Positions 48,047 through 57,233 of a stretch of DNA of 64,000 bases are shown piece by piece. The notes below the pieces were generated by a model. That model saw only the letters and a list, made by a program, of their open reading frames with translations, was not told the DNA's origin and did no database searches. Source of the DNA: Acidobacteria subdivision 2 bacterium RH1 MAG20 (GTDB lineage Bacteria > Acidobacteriota > Terriglobia > Terriglobales > Acidobacteriaceae); NCBI GenBank assembly GCA_002197545.1, contig NFUO01000098.1:1-64000 (forward strand), in the 5' to 3' direction. Both the position numbers and the translations under genes were made by a program. Numbering within the stretch: the first letter of the stretch is position 1; every line of letters starts with the position of its first letter.

Positions 48047-49648
48047 ATGATGAGGAGCGAGTTTGTGAGTATTGTTGCCGGCGTTGACTTTGGAACATTG
48101 AGCGTGCGCGTCTCGCTCTTCGACAAACAAAAAGGGAGATTAGGTTCAGGGGTCTCGGAGTATCCGCTGAATCGTTCGACGCAGGACCCCAACTTCGCTA
48201 CGCAGAGTCACACGGCGCAGATGGATGCGCTTGCGAGCGCGATGCAAAAGGCGCTGGCCGCCAGCAAGGTAAGCGGCGATGCGGTGAAGGCGCTTGCAAT
48301 CGATACCACCGGTTCCAGCGTCATTCCTGTGGATGAAAATCTGCAACCGCTCGACGATTATTATCTGTGGTGCGATCACCGGGCGTGGCGCGAGGCGCAG
48401 GAGATCACCGGCAGCGCACACGCGCAGGGGATTGAGGCGATTGAGTGGTGCGGAGGGACCTACTCTTCGGAGTGGGGGTTCTCGAAGCTGCTGCACTGGC
48501 TGCGAAACAACCCTGAGAAACGCGCGCGGTTCGCCACGGCGATTGAAAACTGCGACATGGTCACGGCAACGCTCTGCGGATTTACGTCGGTGGCCGATCT
48601 GCCGCGCAGCATCTGCGCGATGGGCCACAAGTGGATGTGGAACGCGAAGTGGGGTGGACTTCCCTCGCAGGAGTTTCTCAGCTCCATCGATCCGCTCTTT
48701 GCCGGTGTAAGGGAAAAGCTCGCGGGACGCTATGAGACCTCGGACCGAATCGCGGGCACGCTCAGCGAGGCATGGGCAAAGCGGCTGGGCCTTCATGCCG
48801 GAATCCCAATCCCCGTCGGAGGGATGGACGCGCACTGGGATGCGATTGCCGCAAACATCCGGCTCGGAGATGTCGTCAATGTCATCGGCACATCGACCTG
48901 CATCATCGGCGTGAGCGAACAACAGACACTGGTGCCGGGGGTGTGCGGCGTGGTTCCGGGGTCGGTGCTGCCAGAGTATGTCGGCATCGAGGCGGGCTTG
49001 TCCGCGGTCGGCGACATCTTCGACGCGATTGCCCGCAGGGCGGGATCGAATGTCGCAACGCTGACGCAGGACCTCGAAAGCTATCGCGCCGGAGAGACTG
49101 GCCTGTTGCGCATGACGTGGGACAACGGCGACCGGACCGTTCTGGTAAACCCCAATCTCGGCGGCGTCACCCTTGGCTGGAACCTGATGCACACGGCGAA
49201 GGATGAGCTCTTCGCCGCTATCGAAGGCACGGCGCTGCATACGCGCATCATCCTCGAACGGATGGAGGAGAAAGGCGCTCCGGTCAAACGCATCATCAAC
49301 GGCGGCGGCATTCCGCGGAAAAATAATGTGCTCAATCGCATCTATGCCAATGCGCTGAACAAGCCTGTCCTCGTGCCTTCGGGCGATGTCACCAGCCTTG
49401 GCTCGGCGATCTTCGCCTTTGTGGCCAGCGGCGACTACGCCTCTGTGCAAGAGGCCCAGGACGCGCTATGCCCGTCGCACACCGCCTTTCTGCCGGACGA
49501 ACGCGAAGCCGCGGTCTACGACAAACTTTATTCGCTCTATCGCGAGCTTTATTTTTCGCTCGGAGATCCCAGCGCGCCCGCCGCGCGCATCGGACACATT
49601 CTGCCAACCCTGCGTAAGATTGCAAGCGAAGTTCCGGAGCGTATTTAA
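48047..49648 (+). CDS. araB: L-ribulokinase (FGGY carbohydrate kinase)
   Basis: 533 residues, a normal AraB length. The N-terminal phosphate-binding motif is AGVDFGTLSVRVSLFD (about 11-26, DFGT-S-R as in ribulokinases). ALAIDTTGSSVIPVDENLQP (about 82-101) and the long insert with YLWCDHRAWREA follow. The GGMDAHW motif (about 260-266) and NVIGTSTCIIG (about 282-292) are conserved AraB features. The C-terminal half has the FGGY hinge (RIINGGGIPRKNNVLNRIYA, about 414-433) and GDVTSLGSAIFAFVASGDY. It phosphorylates L-ribulose to L-ribulose 5-phosphate in the cytoplasm. It overlaps the transporter gene by one base (TAATG), so the two are translationally coupled. The cluster isomerase lies upstream. 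Confidence 0.87.
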   Translation: MMRSEFVSIVAGVDFGTLSVRVSLFDKQKGRLGSGVSEYPLNRSTQDPNFATQSHTAQMDALASAMQKALAASKVSGDAVKALAIDTTGSSVIPVDENLQPLDDYYLWCDHRAWREAQEITGSAHAQGIEAIEWCGGTYSSEWGFSKLLHWLRNNPEKRARFATAIENCDMVTATLCGFTSVADLPRSICAMGHKWMWNAKWGGLPSQEFLSSIDPLFAGVREKLAGRYETSDRIAGTLSEAWAKRLGLHAGIPIPVGGMDAHWDAIAANIRLGDVVNVIGTSTCIIGVSEQQTLVPGVCGVVPGSVLPEYVGIEAGLSAVGDIFDAIARRAGSNVATLTQDLESYRAGETGLLRMTWDNGDRTVLVNPNLGGVTLGWNLMHTAKDELFAAIEGTALHTRIILERMEEKGAPVKRIINGGGIPRKNNVLNRIYANALNKPVLVPSGDVTSLGSAIFAFVASGDYASVQEAQDALCPSHTAFLPDEREAAVYDKLYSLYRELYFSLGDPSAPAARIGHILPTLRKIASEVPERI

Positions 49649-50976
49649 TGAGCATCAACTCTCACGTCATCAAGAGCACCGTCGTAGGCGCGCTGGGCGG
49701 GCTGCTGTTCGGGTTCGATACCGCGGTGATCTCCGGCACCACGCACGCTCTCACGCAGGTCTATCATCTTTCTCCGGGGCTGCTTGGAGTTACCGTTTCA
49801 AGCGCGCTGGTCGGCACGGTGATCGGCGCCATGGGAGCAGGCATTCCGGGGCAGCGGTTTGGACGGCGCGACAGCCTTCGCGTCATGGCGCTCTTTTATG
49901 TCATCTCCGCGCTGGGGTGCGCGCTTGCCTGGAACTGGCCGGCGCTGATCTTCTTTCGCTTCATCGGAGGCATCGGCATTGGCGGGTCGTCCGTCCTGGG
50001 CCCGATGTACATCGCCGAAGTTGCGCCGACCGAATGGCGAGGGCGTCTGGTCGGCTTCTTTCAGGTCAATGTCGTTGTGGGCATTCTGCTCGCCTATGTT
50101 TCCAATTTCCTGATAGGCACGATGCATCTTGGCGCGATCGAGTGGCGCTGGCAGTTGGGCATCGCCGCAGTTCCGGCGGTCCTTTTTCTCGTTGCGCTGT
50201 TCGCTATTCCGCGCAGTCCGCGCTGGCTGGTGACACAGACGAAGACGGATGAAGCGCTGGAGGTGCTTCGTCTCACGGGCATCCCGCATCCGCAAAAAGA
50301 TCTCGAAGAGATTATTGCCTCTGTTCATATGGAACGATCTGGGTCGGCTGACTCGCTGTTCTCAAAACGATACCGGCGTCCAGTCATTCTCGCCATCACG
50401 GTAGGCATGTTCTGCCAGTTGTCCGGCATCAACGCCATCCTCTATTACCTGAACGACATCTTCGCTCTGGCTGGGGCGTCCAAGGTCTCAGGCGATCTGC
50501 AAGCCGTCGCCGTGGGCGCAGCCAACCTTGTAGCGACTCTGCTTGCCATGTCGGTGATCGACAAGTTTGGCCGCAAGAAGCTGCTGCTCTTTGGGACCGC
50601 GGGGCTTGCTCTCTGTCTCACCGCCGTCTCTTATGTCTTCCTTACGCACAGGCACCTCGACTGGCTGGTATGGCTGCTGATGCTCTATATCGCGTTCTTT
50701 GCGGTGTCTCAGGGAGCAGTCGTTTGGGTTTACATCAGCGAGGTCTTTCCCACGCGAGTGCGGTCCAAGGGGCAGAGCCTTGGCAGTTCCGCTCATTGGC
50801 TGACGAACGCGCTGATCTCGCTGATATTCCCTCTGATGGCGATGTCTTCGGGAGCGTATCCATTTATATTTTTTGCCGCGATGATGGTGCTCGATTTCTT
50901 CCTGGTGCTCTTCTATTACCCCGAAACCAGCAATATTTCTCTTGAGCATTTGCAGACTAATCTTGGCATCGATTAA
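49648..50976 (+). CDS. Sugar:proton symporter (MFS sugar porter family)
   Basis: 442 residues with twelve hydrophobic segments. Sugar-porter signatures are present: ALGGLLFGFDTAVISGTTHA (about 14-33), the GxRFGRRDSLR loop (GQRFGRRDSLRVMALF, about 67-82), then RFIGGIGIGGSSVLGPMYIA EVAP (about 106-129). Later comes QLSGINAILYYLNDIFALAG (about 257-276), where QxxGxNxxxYY contacts sugar, and the second-half DKFGRKKLLL motif (about 306-315). The C-terminal PETSNISLE is the PETKG equivalent. It imports a monosaccharide, most likely arabinose, given coupling to araB and the neighbouring arabinosidases. Related to XylE/AraE-type carriers in the inner membrane. Confidence 0.9.
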   Translation: MSINSHVIKSTVVGALGGLLFGFDTAVISGTTHALTQVYHLSPGLLGVTVSSALVGTVIGAMGAGIPGQRFGRRDSLRVMALFYVISALGCALAWNWPALIFFRFIGGIGIGGSSVLGPMYIAEVAPTEWRGRLVGFFQVNVVVGILLAYVSNFLIGTMHLGAIEWRWQLGIAAVPAVLFLVALFAIPRSPRWLVTQTKTDEALEVLRLTGIPHPQKDLEEIIASVHMERSGSADSLFSKRYRRPVILAITVGMFCQLSGINAILYYLNDIFALAGASKVSGDLQAVAVGAANLVATLLAMSVIDKFGRKKLLLFGTAGLALCLTAVSYVFLTHRHLDWLVWLLMLYIAFFAVSQGAVVWVYISEVFPTRVRSKGQSLGSSAHWLTNALISLIFPLMAMSSGAYPFIFFAAMMVLDFFLVLFYYPETSNISLEHLQTNLGID

Positions 50977-51023
50977 CTTCAGGTCGGATTGAGATGGATG
51001 GTGTAACGGCTTGGCGGTTGAGG

Positions 51024-51214
51024 CGAAAGGCAAATACAGGGGCCTCTCCACTACGCTTCGCTTCGGTCGAGATGACGTGAGTTAGGGTGAGGGGTTGGAT
51101 TTGTGAGTGGTTCTAACCGCAGGTCCCTCCGCTTCGCTGCGGGATGACAACAAAGAGACCGTCGAGATGACGTGCGGTTGAGGAGGGTCGAGATGACGCG
51201 CTCCTTTGCTCTCA
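51024..51214 (+). repeat. Compound REP-like repeats (families A and B)
   Basis: The family-A unit (GCAAATACAGGGGCCTCTCC to CGGTCGAGATGACGTGAG, 51030-51080) is followed by family B (AACCGCAGGTCCCTCCGCTT, 51115-51157) and two short CGAGATGACG echoes (51162, 51189). They occupy most of the 271-bp gap before the GH172 gene. Confidence 0.8.
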
Positions 51215-51247
51215 TAGAAACAGGAAAAATTCTTTAATGAGGAAACC

Positions 51248-52393
51248 ATGATGGTGCGATTTGCGACTTTTCTTTTACTCACTGCCAGCTTCGTCATGGC
51301 GGATGCTCAGACGCAGAACTGGCAGCCGGATGTCACGCAACAACAGACCTACAAGCAGCACCGCGCCTCCAGCTCCGATCCAACCGGAGGCAACGCGGAT
51401 GCGCGCACCGTTGCTCCGGGCGCGACCTACACTGTTTTAGACACAGACGGGCCGGGCGTGATCTCGCATATCTGGTTCACCATCAGCGATGGGGAGCCGT
51501 ACCACCTCAAGCGCATTGTCCTGCGCATCTACTGGGATGGAGAGGCGACGCCGAGCGTCGAAGCTCCAATCGGCGATTTCTTCGGCCTGGGGCTGGGCAC
51601 TTATCATAGCTGGCACTCCGAGATGCTCTCCGTCGGGAGCGTCAAAGCGTTGAACTGTTTTTTCCCGATGCCCTATCGGCATCACGCTCGCATTACGGTT
51701 ACCAATGAAGGCAAGCAGCCGATCAACAGCCTGTACTACAACGTCGACTACCGCACCGATATTCAACCGTTTGCGGCAGACACGTTGTACTTCCACGCGC
51801 AGTATCGCCAGGCGCAGCCTAATCATGGCTGGACGAATAAATGGGAGACCAACGGCACTCCGCCAATCAACGATACGAAAAATCTGGATGGCAAAGATAA
51901 CTATGTCTGGCTCGACGCGAAGGGGCATGGACAATTTGTCGGCGTGACCATGTCTGTGCTGCAAAATCAAGACTCGTGGTGGGGCGAAGGCGATGACATG
52001 TTCTTTATCGACGGCGCAAAAGCTCCATCCATCGCTGGCACGGGCACGGAAGATTATTTTCTCGGCGCGTGGGACTTCGGAGGCCAGGCATTCTCGTATC
52101 CACTCTATGGCGCGCCTGTCGTCGGCGAGGAGTTGGCAGGCAGCAGGTCGAGCGTCTACCGCTTTCATCTCGATTCTCCGATTCCCTTCACGCAATCTAT
52201 CAAGGCGACCATCGAGCATGGTCATGCGAACCACCGCTCCGACAACTACTACTCCGTTGCCTACTGGTATCAGGCGGAGCCGCACGCGGCCTTTCCTCCG
52301 TTGCCGCCTGTGGCTGAAAGAATACCGGCGCTGCAATCGGTGGGCGGGCCGGGGAATGCTTCTCCTGCTGCGGGCAACTCACATTCACGATAA
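51248..52393 (+). CDS. DUF2961/GH172-family secreted glycoside hydrolase
   Basis: 381 residues. The signal peptide (MMVRFATFLLLTASFVMADA) ends near DAQTQ. The double-jelly-roll GH172 domain follows with VLDTDGPGVISHIWFTISDG (about 62-81), IVLRIYWDGEATPSVEAPIG (about 89-108), DFFGLGLGTYHSWHSEMLSV and the later GTGTEDYFLGAWDFGGQAFS (about 264-283). The Glu/Asp residues in ECPIGDFFG-like and GTEDYF motifs form the active site in characterised members (difructose dianhydride synthase, D-arabinofuranosidases). It probably releases arabinofuranosyl or fructofuranosyl units outside the inner membrane. It is next to the GH51 gene 38 bp downstream. GAGGAAACC lies just before the ATG. Confidence 0.83.
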   Translation: MMVRFATFLLLTASFVMADAQTQNWQPDVTQQQTYKQHRASSSDPTGGNADARTVAPGATYTVLDTDGPGVISHIWFTISDGEPYHLKRIVLRIYWDGEATPSVEAPIGDFFGLGLGTYHSWHSEMLSVGSVKALNCFFPMPYRHHARITVTNEGKQPINSLYYNVDYRTDIQPFAADTLYFHAQYRQAQPNHGWTNKWETNGTPPINDTKNLDGKDNYVWLDAKGHGQFVGVTMSVLQNQDSWWGEGDDMFFIDGAKAPSIAGTGTEDYFLGAWDFGGQAFSYPLYGAPVVGEELAGSRSSVYRFHLDSPIPFTQSIKATIEHGHANHRSDNYYSVAYWYQAEPHAAFPPLPPVAERIPALQSVGGPGNASPAAGNSHSR

Positions 52394-52431
52394 GGCTTTG
52401 TTACCAGACTCGTGTAAGGAGGCCTCATCCA

Positions 52432-54492
52432 GTGTGCCGTACTTTTTTTTCGCTCAGATCTCTCGCGCAGGTTGTCTTGCTCGCTGGAACTGCGGTTGCG
52501 GCAGTCCATCCGCTCTCCGCCCAGATTACGAATGCGGGCGACCTCTCCAGCGCGCCGATTGAAGTACGCATCACGCGCCCCGCAGATGCGAAGACGATCC
52601 CTACAAGCGTCTTCGGCAGTTTTCTTGAGCCTATCGGAAGATCGACCTATGGCGGACTCTGGGCCGATGTGCTGGAGAACCCCAGCTTTGAAGATGGTCT
52701 GTGGAGCGCGGGCAACATTGCCAACATGCTGCAGGCGCGTCCGGAGTTGCGGCGGGCCTCGCAGCTTGGAATTCCGCTGCCATGGGAGCCGCTCGATCAG
52801 GCGCAGGGAGCGCGCTACTTGCCGGTGTGGGGAGACGCGGCGAACTCGAGCCGTTCGGTGCTGATTATGTCGCTGCCGGATAAGGAAGTGGGCATCCGCC
52901 AGAGGGTGTATCTGCCGGTGCAACGCGAGCTCGCCTATACCGGTAGCGTCTGGCTGAAGCACAAGCAGGGGCCAGCTAAAGTCACGGTCTCGCTGCGCGC
53001 ACACGATCACGAAGACCGTGTTCTCGCGACGCAGAGCCTTGAAGCCTCAGCGACTGAGTGGACGAAGTACGTTTTTCAACTTGCGCTCAAGCCGGGGCAG
53101 GTCGCTCGGCTGGAGCCGGTAGATTTCGTCATAGCGCTCGATAACGATGCGCGCGTCGAGGTGGATGAAGCATCTCTCATGCCCGCCGACAATATCGATG
53201 GAATGGACCCGGACGTGATTGCGATGGCCCGCGATCTGCATTCGCCTCTTGTCCGTTTTGGGGGCAACTTTACCTCTGCCTACGACTGGAAGGACGGCAT
53301 CGGTCCACGAGACAAACGTGTCAGCAAGCTGAACGTCTCATGGGGCATTCCCGAATACAACACCTTCGGCACCGATGAGTTTCTTGAGTTCTGCAAACTC
53401 ATTCACGCGCAGCCACAGATCGCACTCAATCTCGGCACGGACACTCCGCAGAATGCCGCGGCATGGGTGCAGTATATCGACCAGCATTGGGGCGACCATA
53501 AAGGCGGTCTGCTATGGGAGCTGGGCAACGAGCTGTGGGGAGATTTTCAGACAGGGTATCCGACCATAAGCCGCGTCGCCGAGATCACTCGCAACGTCAG
53601 CGACGCCGTGCGGCGGGTGGACCCTCGCGCTCGCTTGATCGCTACCGGCGGCGATGAAGACAGGTTCCATGACTGGAACGCCGCGCAGTTAAGCAATCCT
53701 CCGGGAACGTTCGACTATCTCTCGACTCATTTCGTGGTCAGCGACGACGTGCGGATGCCTGACTCCACGCCGCAGTTCCGCACCATGGCGAGCCTGGCGT
53801 TGCCCATCGGTCTGGAGAAGCAGATGCACGCCATCCACGAACAGGTCCAGCAGAGCCCGCATCGCGACCATGTGAACACGGCCTTCACGGAGTGGCTGAT
53901 GATCTCCAGATCGCATACGGGACTGAACTTCACCAATATGGGTGGAGCGCTGTTCGCCGGCGGCTTCCTCAACATGGTCATCCGCAACTCCGATATCGTT
54001 CCCATCTCGGACATGACCGGCATCATGGAGTTCGGGGGCATCTGGAGCAGGCGCGGACAGGTCTACGGAGCGCCCGCCTACTGGGTCCTCCGCGAGTATG
54101 CGAACGCGCGTCCGCGAACTTTGCTTAGCGTGGAGTCAAACTCGCCGGGCTATTCTGTAGCCAATGGCGTCAAACGTTTACCTGAGATTGCGGATGTGCC
54201 TTACCTCGATGTGACCGCAGCCGAGTCCGAGGGAGGAAAGTCGATTGTCCTGCTGTGCGTGAATCGTCATCTGACGCGGGCGCTGACAGCCAGCTTCGAC
54301 TTCGCCGGCCTTGGAGTAAAAGGACGAAACGCCAAGGTCACGACGATTGCCGCAGACAGTATCGGCGCAGTGAATGATGAAGAGAAGCCGGACCGCGTAA
54401 AACCTGTAGCGGATACCGAAGCTGTCCACGGTGCGTTCACGCACACGTTTCCCAGCGCGAGCATCACTGTGATTGAGATTCCGTTGCAATAG
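52432..54492 (+). CDS. Secreted alpha-L-arabinofuranosidase, GH51
   Basis: 686 residues from a GTG at 52432, with TAAGGAGG about 9 nt upstream. The signal peptide is FFSLRSLAQVVLLAGTAVAA (about 4-23). FGSFLEPIGRSTYGGLWADV (about 62-81) starts the arabinofuranosidase barrel. The acid/base Glu is in LLWELGNELWGDF (about 359-371) and the nucleophile in NTAFTEWLM (about 481-489). A C-terminal beta domain carries ITVIEIPLQ at the end. A CBM-like segment (about 140-215, VYLPVQRELAYTGSVWLKHK) precedes the barrel, as in GH51 enzymes. It hydrolyses arabinofuranosyl links in arabinan or arabinoxylan outside the cytoplasm. It closes the arabinose cluster. Confidence 0.9.
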   Translation: MCRTFFSLRSLAQVVLLAGTAVAAVHPLSAQITNAGDLSSAPIEVRITRPADAKTIPTSVFGSFLEPIGRSTYGGLWADVLENPSFEDGLWSAGNIANMLQARPELRRASQLGIPLPWEPLDQAQGARYLPVWGDAANSSRSVLIMSLPDKEVGIRQRVYLPVQRELAYTGSVWLKHKQGPAKVTVSLRAHDHEDRVLATQSLEASATEWTKYVFQLALKPGQVARLEPVDFVIALDNDARVEVDEASLMPADNIDGMDPDVIAMARDLHSPLVRFGGNFTSAYDWKDGIGPRDKRVSKLNVSWGIPEYNTFGTDEFLEFCKLIHAQPQIALNLGTDTPQNAAAWVQYIDQHWGDHKGGLLWELGNELWGDFQTGYPTISRVAEITRNVSDAVRRVDPRARLIATGGDEDRFHDWNAAQLSNPPGTFDYLSTHFVVSDDVRMPDSTPQFRTMASLALPIGLEKQMHAIHEQVQQSPHRDHVNTAFTEWLMISRSHTGLNFTNMGGALFAGGFLNMVIRNSDIVPISDMTGIMEFGGIWSRRGQVYGAPAYWVLREYANARPRTLLSVESNSPGYSVANGVKRLPEIADVPYLDVTAAESEGGKSIVLLCVNRHLTRALTASFDFAGLGVKGRNAKVTTIAADSIGAVNDEEKPDRVKPVADTEAVHGAFTHTFPSASITVIEIPLQ

Positions 54493-54525
54493 AAGGTGGG
54501 GATTAAAGAACAGGCAACAACAAAG

Positions 54526-54575
54526 GCAAAGGCGAAATACCGGGGGTTCTTCGCTGCGCTCAGAATGACAATGCT
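54526..54575. repeat. Degenerate family-A repeat
   Basis: AAGGCGAAATACCGGGGGTT, then CTTCGCTGCGCTCAGAATGA and CAATG: a diverged copy between the convergent GH51 and diguanylate cyclase genes. Confidence 0.6.
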
Positions 54576-54607
54576 TTTGATGGCTCGATAGTATCTGCAA
54601 GACTGCT

Positions 54608-56104
54608 CTAAGCGTACTCGATTCGGTTGCGGCCTCGCCGCTTGGCGCGATAGAGTGCCGCATCGGCAACTTCGACAAAGGCGGCGGAAGAGCTTTCGTT
54701 GGGAAATTCGTAGGCTGCAATGCCGATGCTGATGGTGACCGACTGGCCGATCGGCGTCTCGTTCTCCAGGTTGAGCGTGCGGACGAACTCTCGCATCCTG
54801 CGGGCCACGGTATCGGCGCCCTGCCTGTCGGTTGCGGAGAGGACCGCGGCAAACTCTTCGCCGCCGTACCGGGCGAGCAGGTCCGCGCTGCGGGGCAATG
54901 CGGTCTGCAATGCCTGCGCGATCTGGATGAGGCACTCGTCGCCATAGCGATGGCCATACCTGTCGTTCAGGTTTTTGAAGTAGTCCACATCGATCATCAA
55001 GAGCGCTAATGGGCTTCGCCTGCGCACGGCGCGGCGCCATTCGACATCGAGGGTGTGATCGAAGCAGCGCCGGTTGGCGACGCCGGTGAGGCTGTCGGTC
55101 AGCGACACCTCCTCCATCAGGTCTCTGGCTTCCTGCAACTCCTGCTGTGCCTGCATGTAACGGCTCTGCAGAAGCGTAGCGCGGACGCCATAGACGGCGA
55201 GCGCGAGAACGATGCCGCTCATCCCAATGTAGAAATGCTGCCGCACCAGCACAGCACCCAGCGCAAGCAGCGCCAGGGTAAAAAAGATCGGGCTGGCATT
55301 GTCGATATAGAGTGCCAGCGGTTTTCTCTGCGCAGATTGGGGCGCTTCCTTACGCTGCGTGAAGAAAAACACGATGGCAAGCGCGAGAAATAGAAAGGGA
55401 AGCTCTTCCAAGAGATCGTAAAGCCCCGTGTTCTCGTTCAGCGAAACGGTCAGATGGTTATACAGGCACACGCAGAAGGCGTAGACCCAGAGAAAGCTGC
55501 ATAAGACGAGGTAAAAGCGGCGCTTTTCCCCCTCATGGGGATGGGCCATCAGCCGCAGCGTGGCGGCGGCGGCAAGAGCGATATTTTCTACGGTGTATGT
55601 GACAAGCAGCAATGACACAGAGAGAGGCTGAAGCGGCTGATGGGTAAATGGGACGACGGAAAAGATCGCGACATAGGCGAGAAAAGCCGTCATCAGGGCC
55701 TGAAGGCCATCGAGCCAGAAGAAGAGGGTGATCTGCTCTCCATCCGCCGGAGAAGAGATGGCGAGGAGCACGGGCACTCCAAAGCCGAAGAAGAGGAAGT
55801 CAGAAAAGTACGCAACAGTGATCGAAATATGCTGAAACAGATCTTCCCATGCCGCGAAGAGAATTCCTGCTTCCCAGATGAGCAGCGCGGCGCAGAGAAG
55901 TGTCCAGAGCAGGCGGGTCCGCACCGCATGAGCACGAGCGTATCCCCAGCAGACCATCAGCACGAGCCAGGGCGCAAGGATGACAAACGGATAGGAGACG
56001 GCCATCGCGTGGGCCGGAGATAACTTAATGCACAGGGCATGAAGGCCAAGATAGGCAAGCATGAGTAAAACGGCAGGGCGAGGGTTTAGCACACGGCTAA
56101 ACAT
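54608..56104 (-). CDS. Membrane diguanylate cyclase (GGDEF)
   Basis: 498 residues from the ATG at 56104. A GTG at 56164 would add 20. The first ~300 residues form about eight hydrophobic segments (AVLLMLAYLGLHALCIKL, YPFVILAPWLVLMVCWGYA, DFLFFGFGVPVLLAISS, LQALMTAFLAYVAIFSVV and so on) of a sensor type I do not recognise. A short coiled linker (MQAQQELQEARDLMEEV) leads to the GGDEF domain: SLTDSLTGVANRRCFDHTLD (about 331-350), LMIDVDYFKNLNDRYGHRYG and the signature GGEEF (about 414-418). Therefore it makes c-di-GMP. An RxxD inhibitory site is not obvious. It is isolated, with repeats on the downstream side. Confidence 0.88.
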   Translation of the reverse strand: MFSRVLNPRPAVLLMLAYLGLHALCIKLSPAHAMAVSYPFVILAPWLVLMVCWGYARAHAVRTRLLWTLLCAALLIWEAGILFAAWEDLFQHISITVAYFSDFLFFGFGVPVLLAISSPADGEQITLFFWLDGLQALMTAFLAYVAIFSVVPFTHQPLQPLSVSLLLVTYTVENIALAAAATLRLMAHPHEGEKRRFYLVLCSFLWVYAFCVCLYNHLTVSLNENTGLYDLLEELPFLFLALAIVFFFTQRKEAPQSAQRKPLALYIDNASPIFFTLALLALGAVLVRQHFYIGMSGIVLALAVYGVRATLLQSRYMQAQQELQEARDLMEEVSLTDSLTGVANRRCFDHTLDVEWRRAVRRRSPLALLMIDVDYFKNLNDRYGHRYGDECLIQIAQALQTALPRSADLLARYGGEEFAAVLSATDRQGADTVARRMREFVRTLNLENETPIGQSVTISIGIAAYEFPNESSSAAFVEVADAALYRAKRRGRNRIEYA

Positions 56105-56280
56105 AGACCCGATATTTTCCTGCGGCCACAAAGCGCACGAATCCTCCGCCAACCAGAAGAACACAAAAGAGGAGGGACCTCGTTATCGGAAAACTACCAC
56201 TTAAGTTGCGATAGCCGTCAAGTTGCGAGTTTCCCGAACTAAAGCATTTTCACAGATGATATGGGTCTTTCCGGTCAAAG

Positions 56281-56420
56281 GAAAGGCAAATAGAGGGGTC
56301 TCTCCACTGCGGCGGCAAAAGCGCCGCCTTCGGTCGGGATGACGTGGGTTTTGTGGGAGCACAAGCGCAAACTTGTTCAATTTTGCTTCGGTCGAGATGA
56401 CGTGCTCCTTTGTCCTCACA
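56281..56420 (+). repeat. REP-like repeat (family A), double copy
   Basis: The first unit runs from GGCAAATAGAGGGGTCTCTC to CGGTCGGGATGACGTGG with an inverted GGCGGCAAAAGCGCCGCC centre. A second partial unit (CTTCGGTCGAGATGACGTGC) follows about 60 bp later, separated by TGTGGGAGCACAAGCGCAA. The same phrase is found in the 15903 copy. Confidence 0.8.
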
Positions 56421-56437
56421 AAAATATTAAAAATGCT

Positions 56438-57214
56438 CTAGGCGCGGCGGCGGTAACGAATGGCGAACTCATAGCCGGGATTGGGCGGAAAGAGCTTTGC
56501 CACCAGCCGAAGCCGGTCGGCCAGTGCCTGTGGGGCAAGCAGAGGATACTCGCGCTCGCGCAGCTCGGAGTAGTCGAAGTCCACCGAGAGCGAGAGCTGA
56601 TAGATGGCGACGGCGTCGGAGAAGGCCGATTCGAGGAAGCTGGATTTGGCCTTCTCGTCGATGACGGGTTTGCCGTCGATCTTTCCCGAACTCGCGTTAC
56701 CCCCAAGAGAGAGGTTGCGGCTCTCCCAGGAGTCCTGGCTGGTCTCTCCGCGGACGTCGGCCAGCGCCTGCGACCAGACCAGTTGGTTGAAGTCCTCGGG
56801 AACCCCGGCGGTATCGACGAAGGCGTGGCCCACGTTGATGAAGAACTCGAATGCCAGGGCAAAGCGGTCGCCCAGCAGCCGGGTAGAGATAAAGACGCCG
56901 TCGGCGCCATCGAGCGGTACATTGCGGTGGCAGATGGCCTGGTCGCCCAGTTCGGGCGCGTAGGCGGGAGCGACCAAGGTGGCTTCGCCGCCGCGGCGCT
57001 CGCTCAGCGCAAGCGGCACAAAATAATAAGTCTTCCGCGCAAGCGCGTTGGCGATGGCTACCGGGACCGCCTGCACCATGCGTTCGAGGTCCTTGTCGTC
57101 GATGTTATTTTCGCCAAATGCGGCGTAGCTGACGCCGTTGGGAGCCTTACGCACCGCGGTTTCGCGGGCAACCTGCACCGCCTGGACCAGCCCGTCTTGC
57201 ACACTTTCTGCCAT
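56438..57214 (-). CDS. Protein of unknown function
   Basis: 258 residues from the ATG at 57214. The 18 further-upstream codons would overlap the divergent gene's start. No signal peptide or membrane segment is seen. Characteristic stretches are VSYAAFGENNIDDKDLERMV (about 28-47), QAVPVAIANALARKTYYFVP (about 48-67) and APAYAPELGDQAICHRNVPL (about 81-100). FALAFEFFINVGHAFVDTAG (about 117-136) contains an H and several acidic residues, and a mixed helix-rich C-terminal half follows. I recall nothing identical, and the composition suggests a soluble alpha/beta protein. It is divergent from the 105-residue membrane protein with only 19 bp between the two start codons, which hints at joint regulation. 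Confidence 0.65.
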   Translation of the reverse strand: MAESVQDGLVQAVQVARETAVRKAPNGVSYAAFGENNIDDKDLERMVQAVPVAIANALARKTYYFVPLALSERRGGEATLVAPAYAPELGDQAICHRNVPLDGADGVFISTRLLGDRFALAFEFFINVGHAFVDTAGVPEDFNQLVWSQALADVRGETSQDSWESRNLSLGGNASSGKIDGKPVIDEKAKSSFLESAFSDAVAIYQLSLSVDFDYSELREREYPLLAPQALADRLRLVAKLFPPNPGYEFAIRYRRRA

Positions 57215-57233
57215 AAGGCAGTATTCTACTGGT

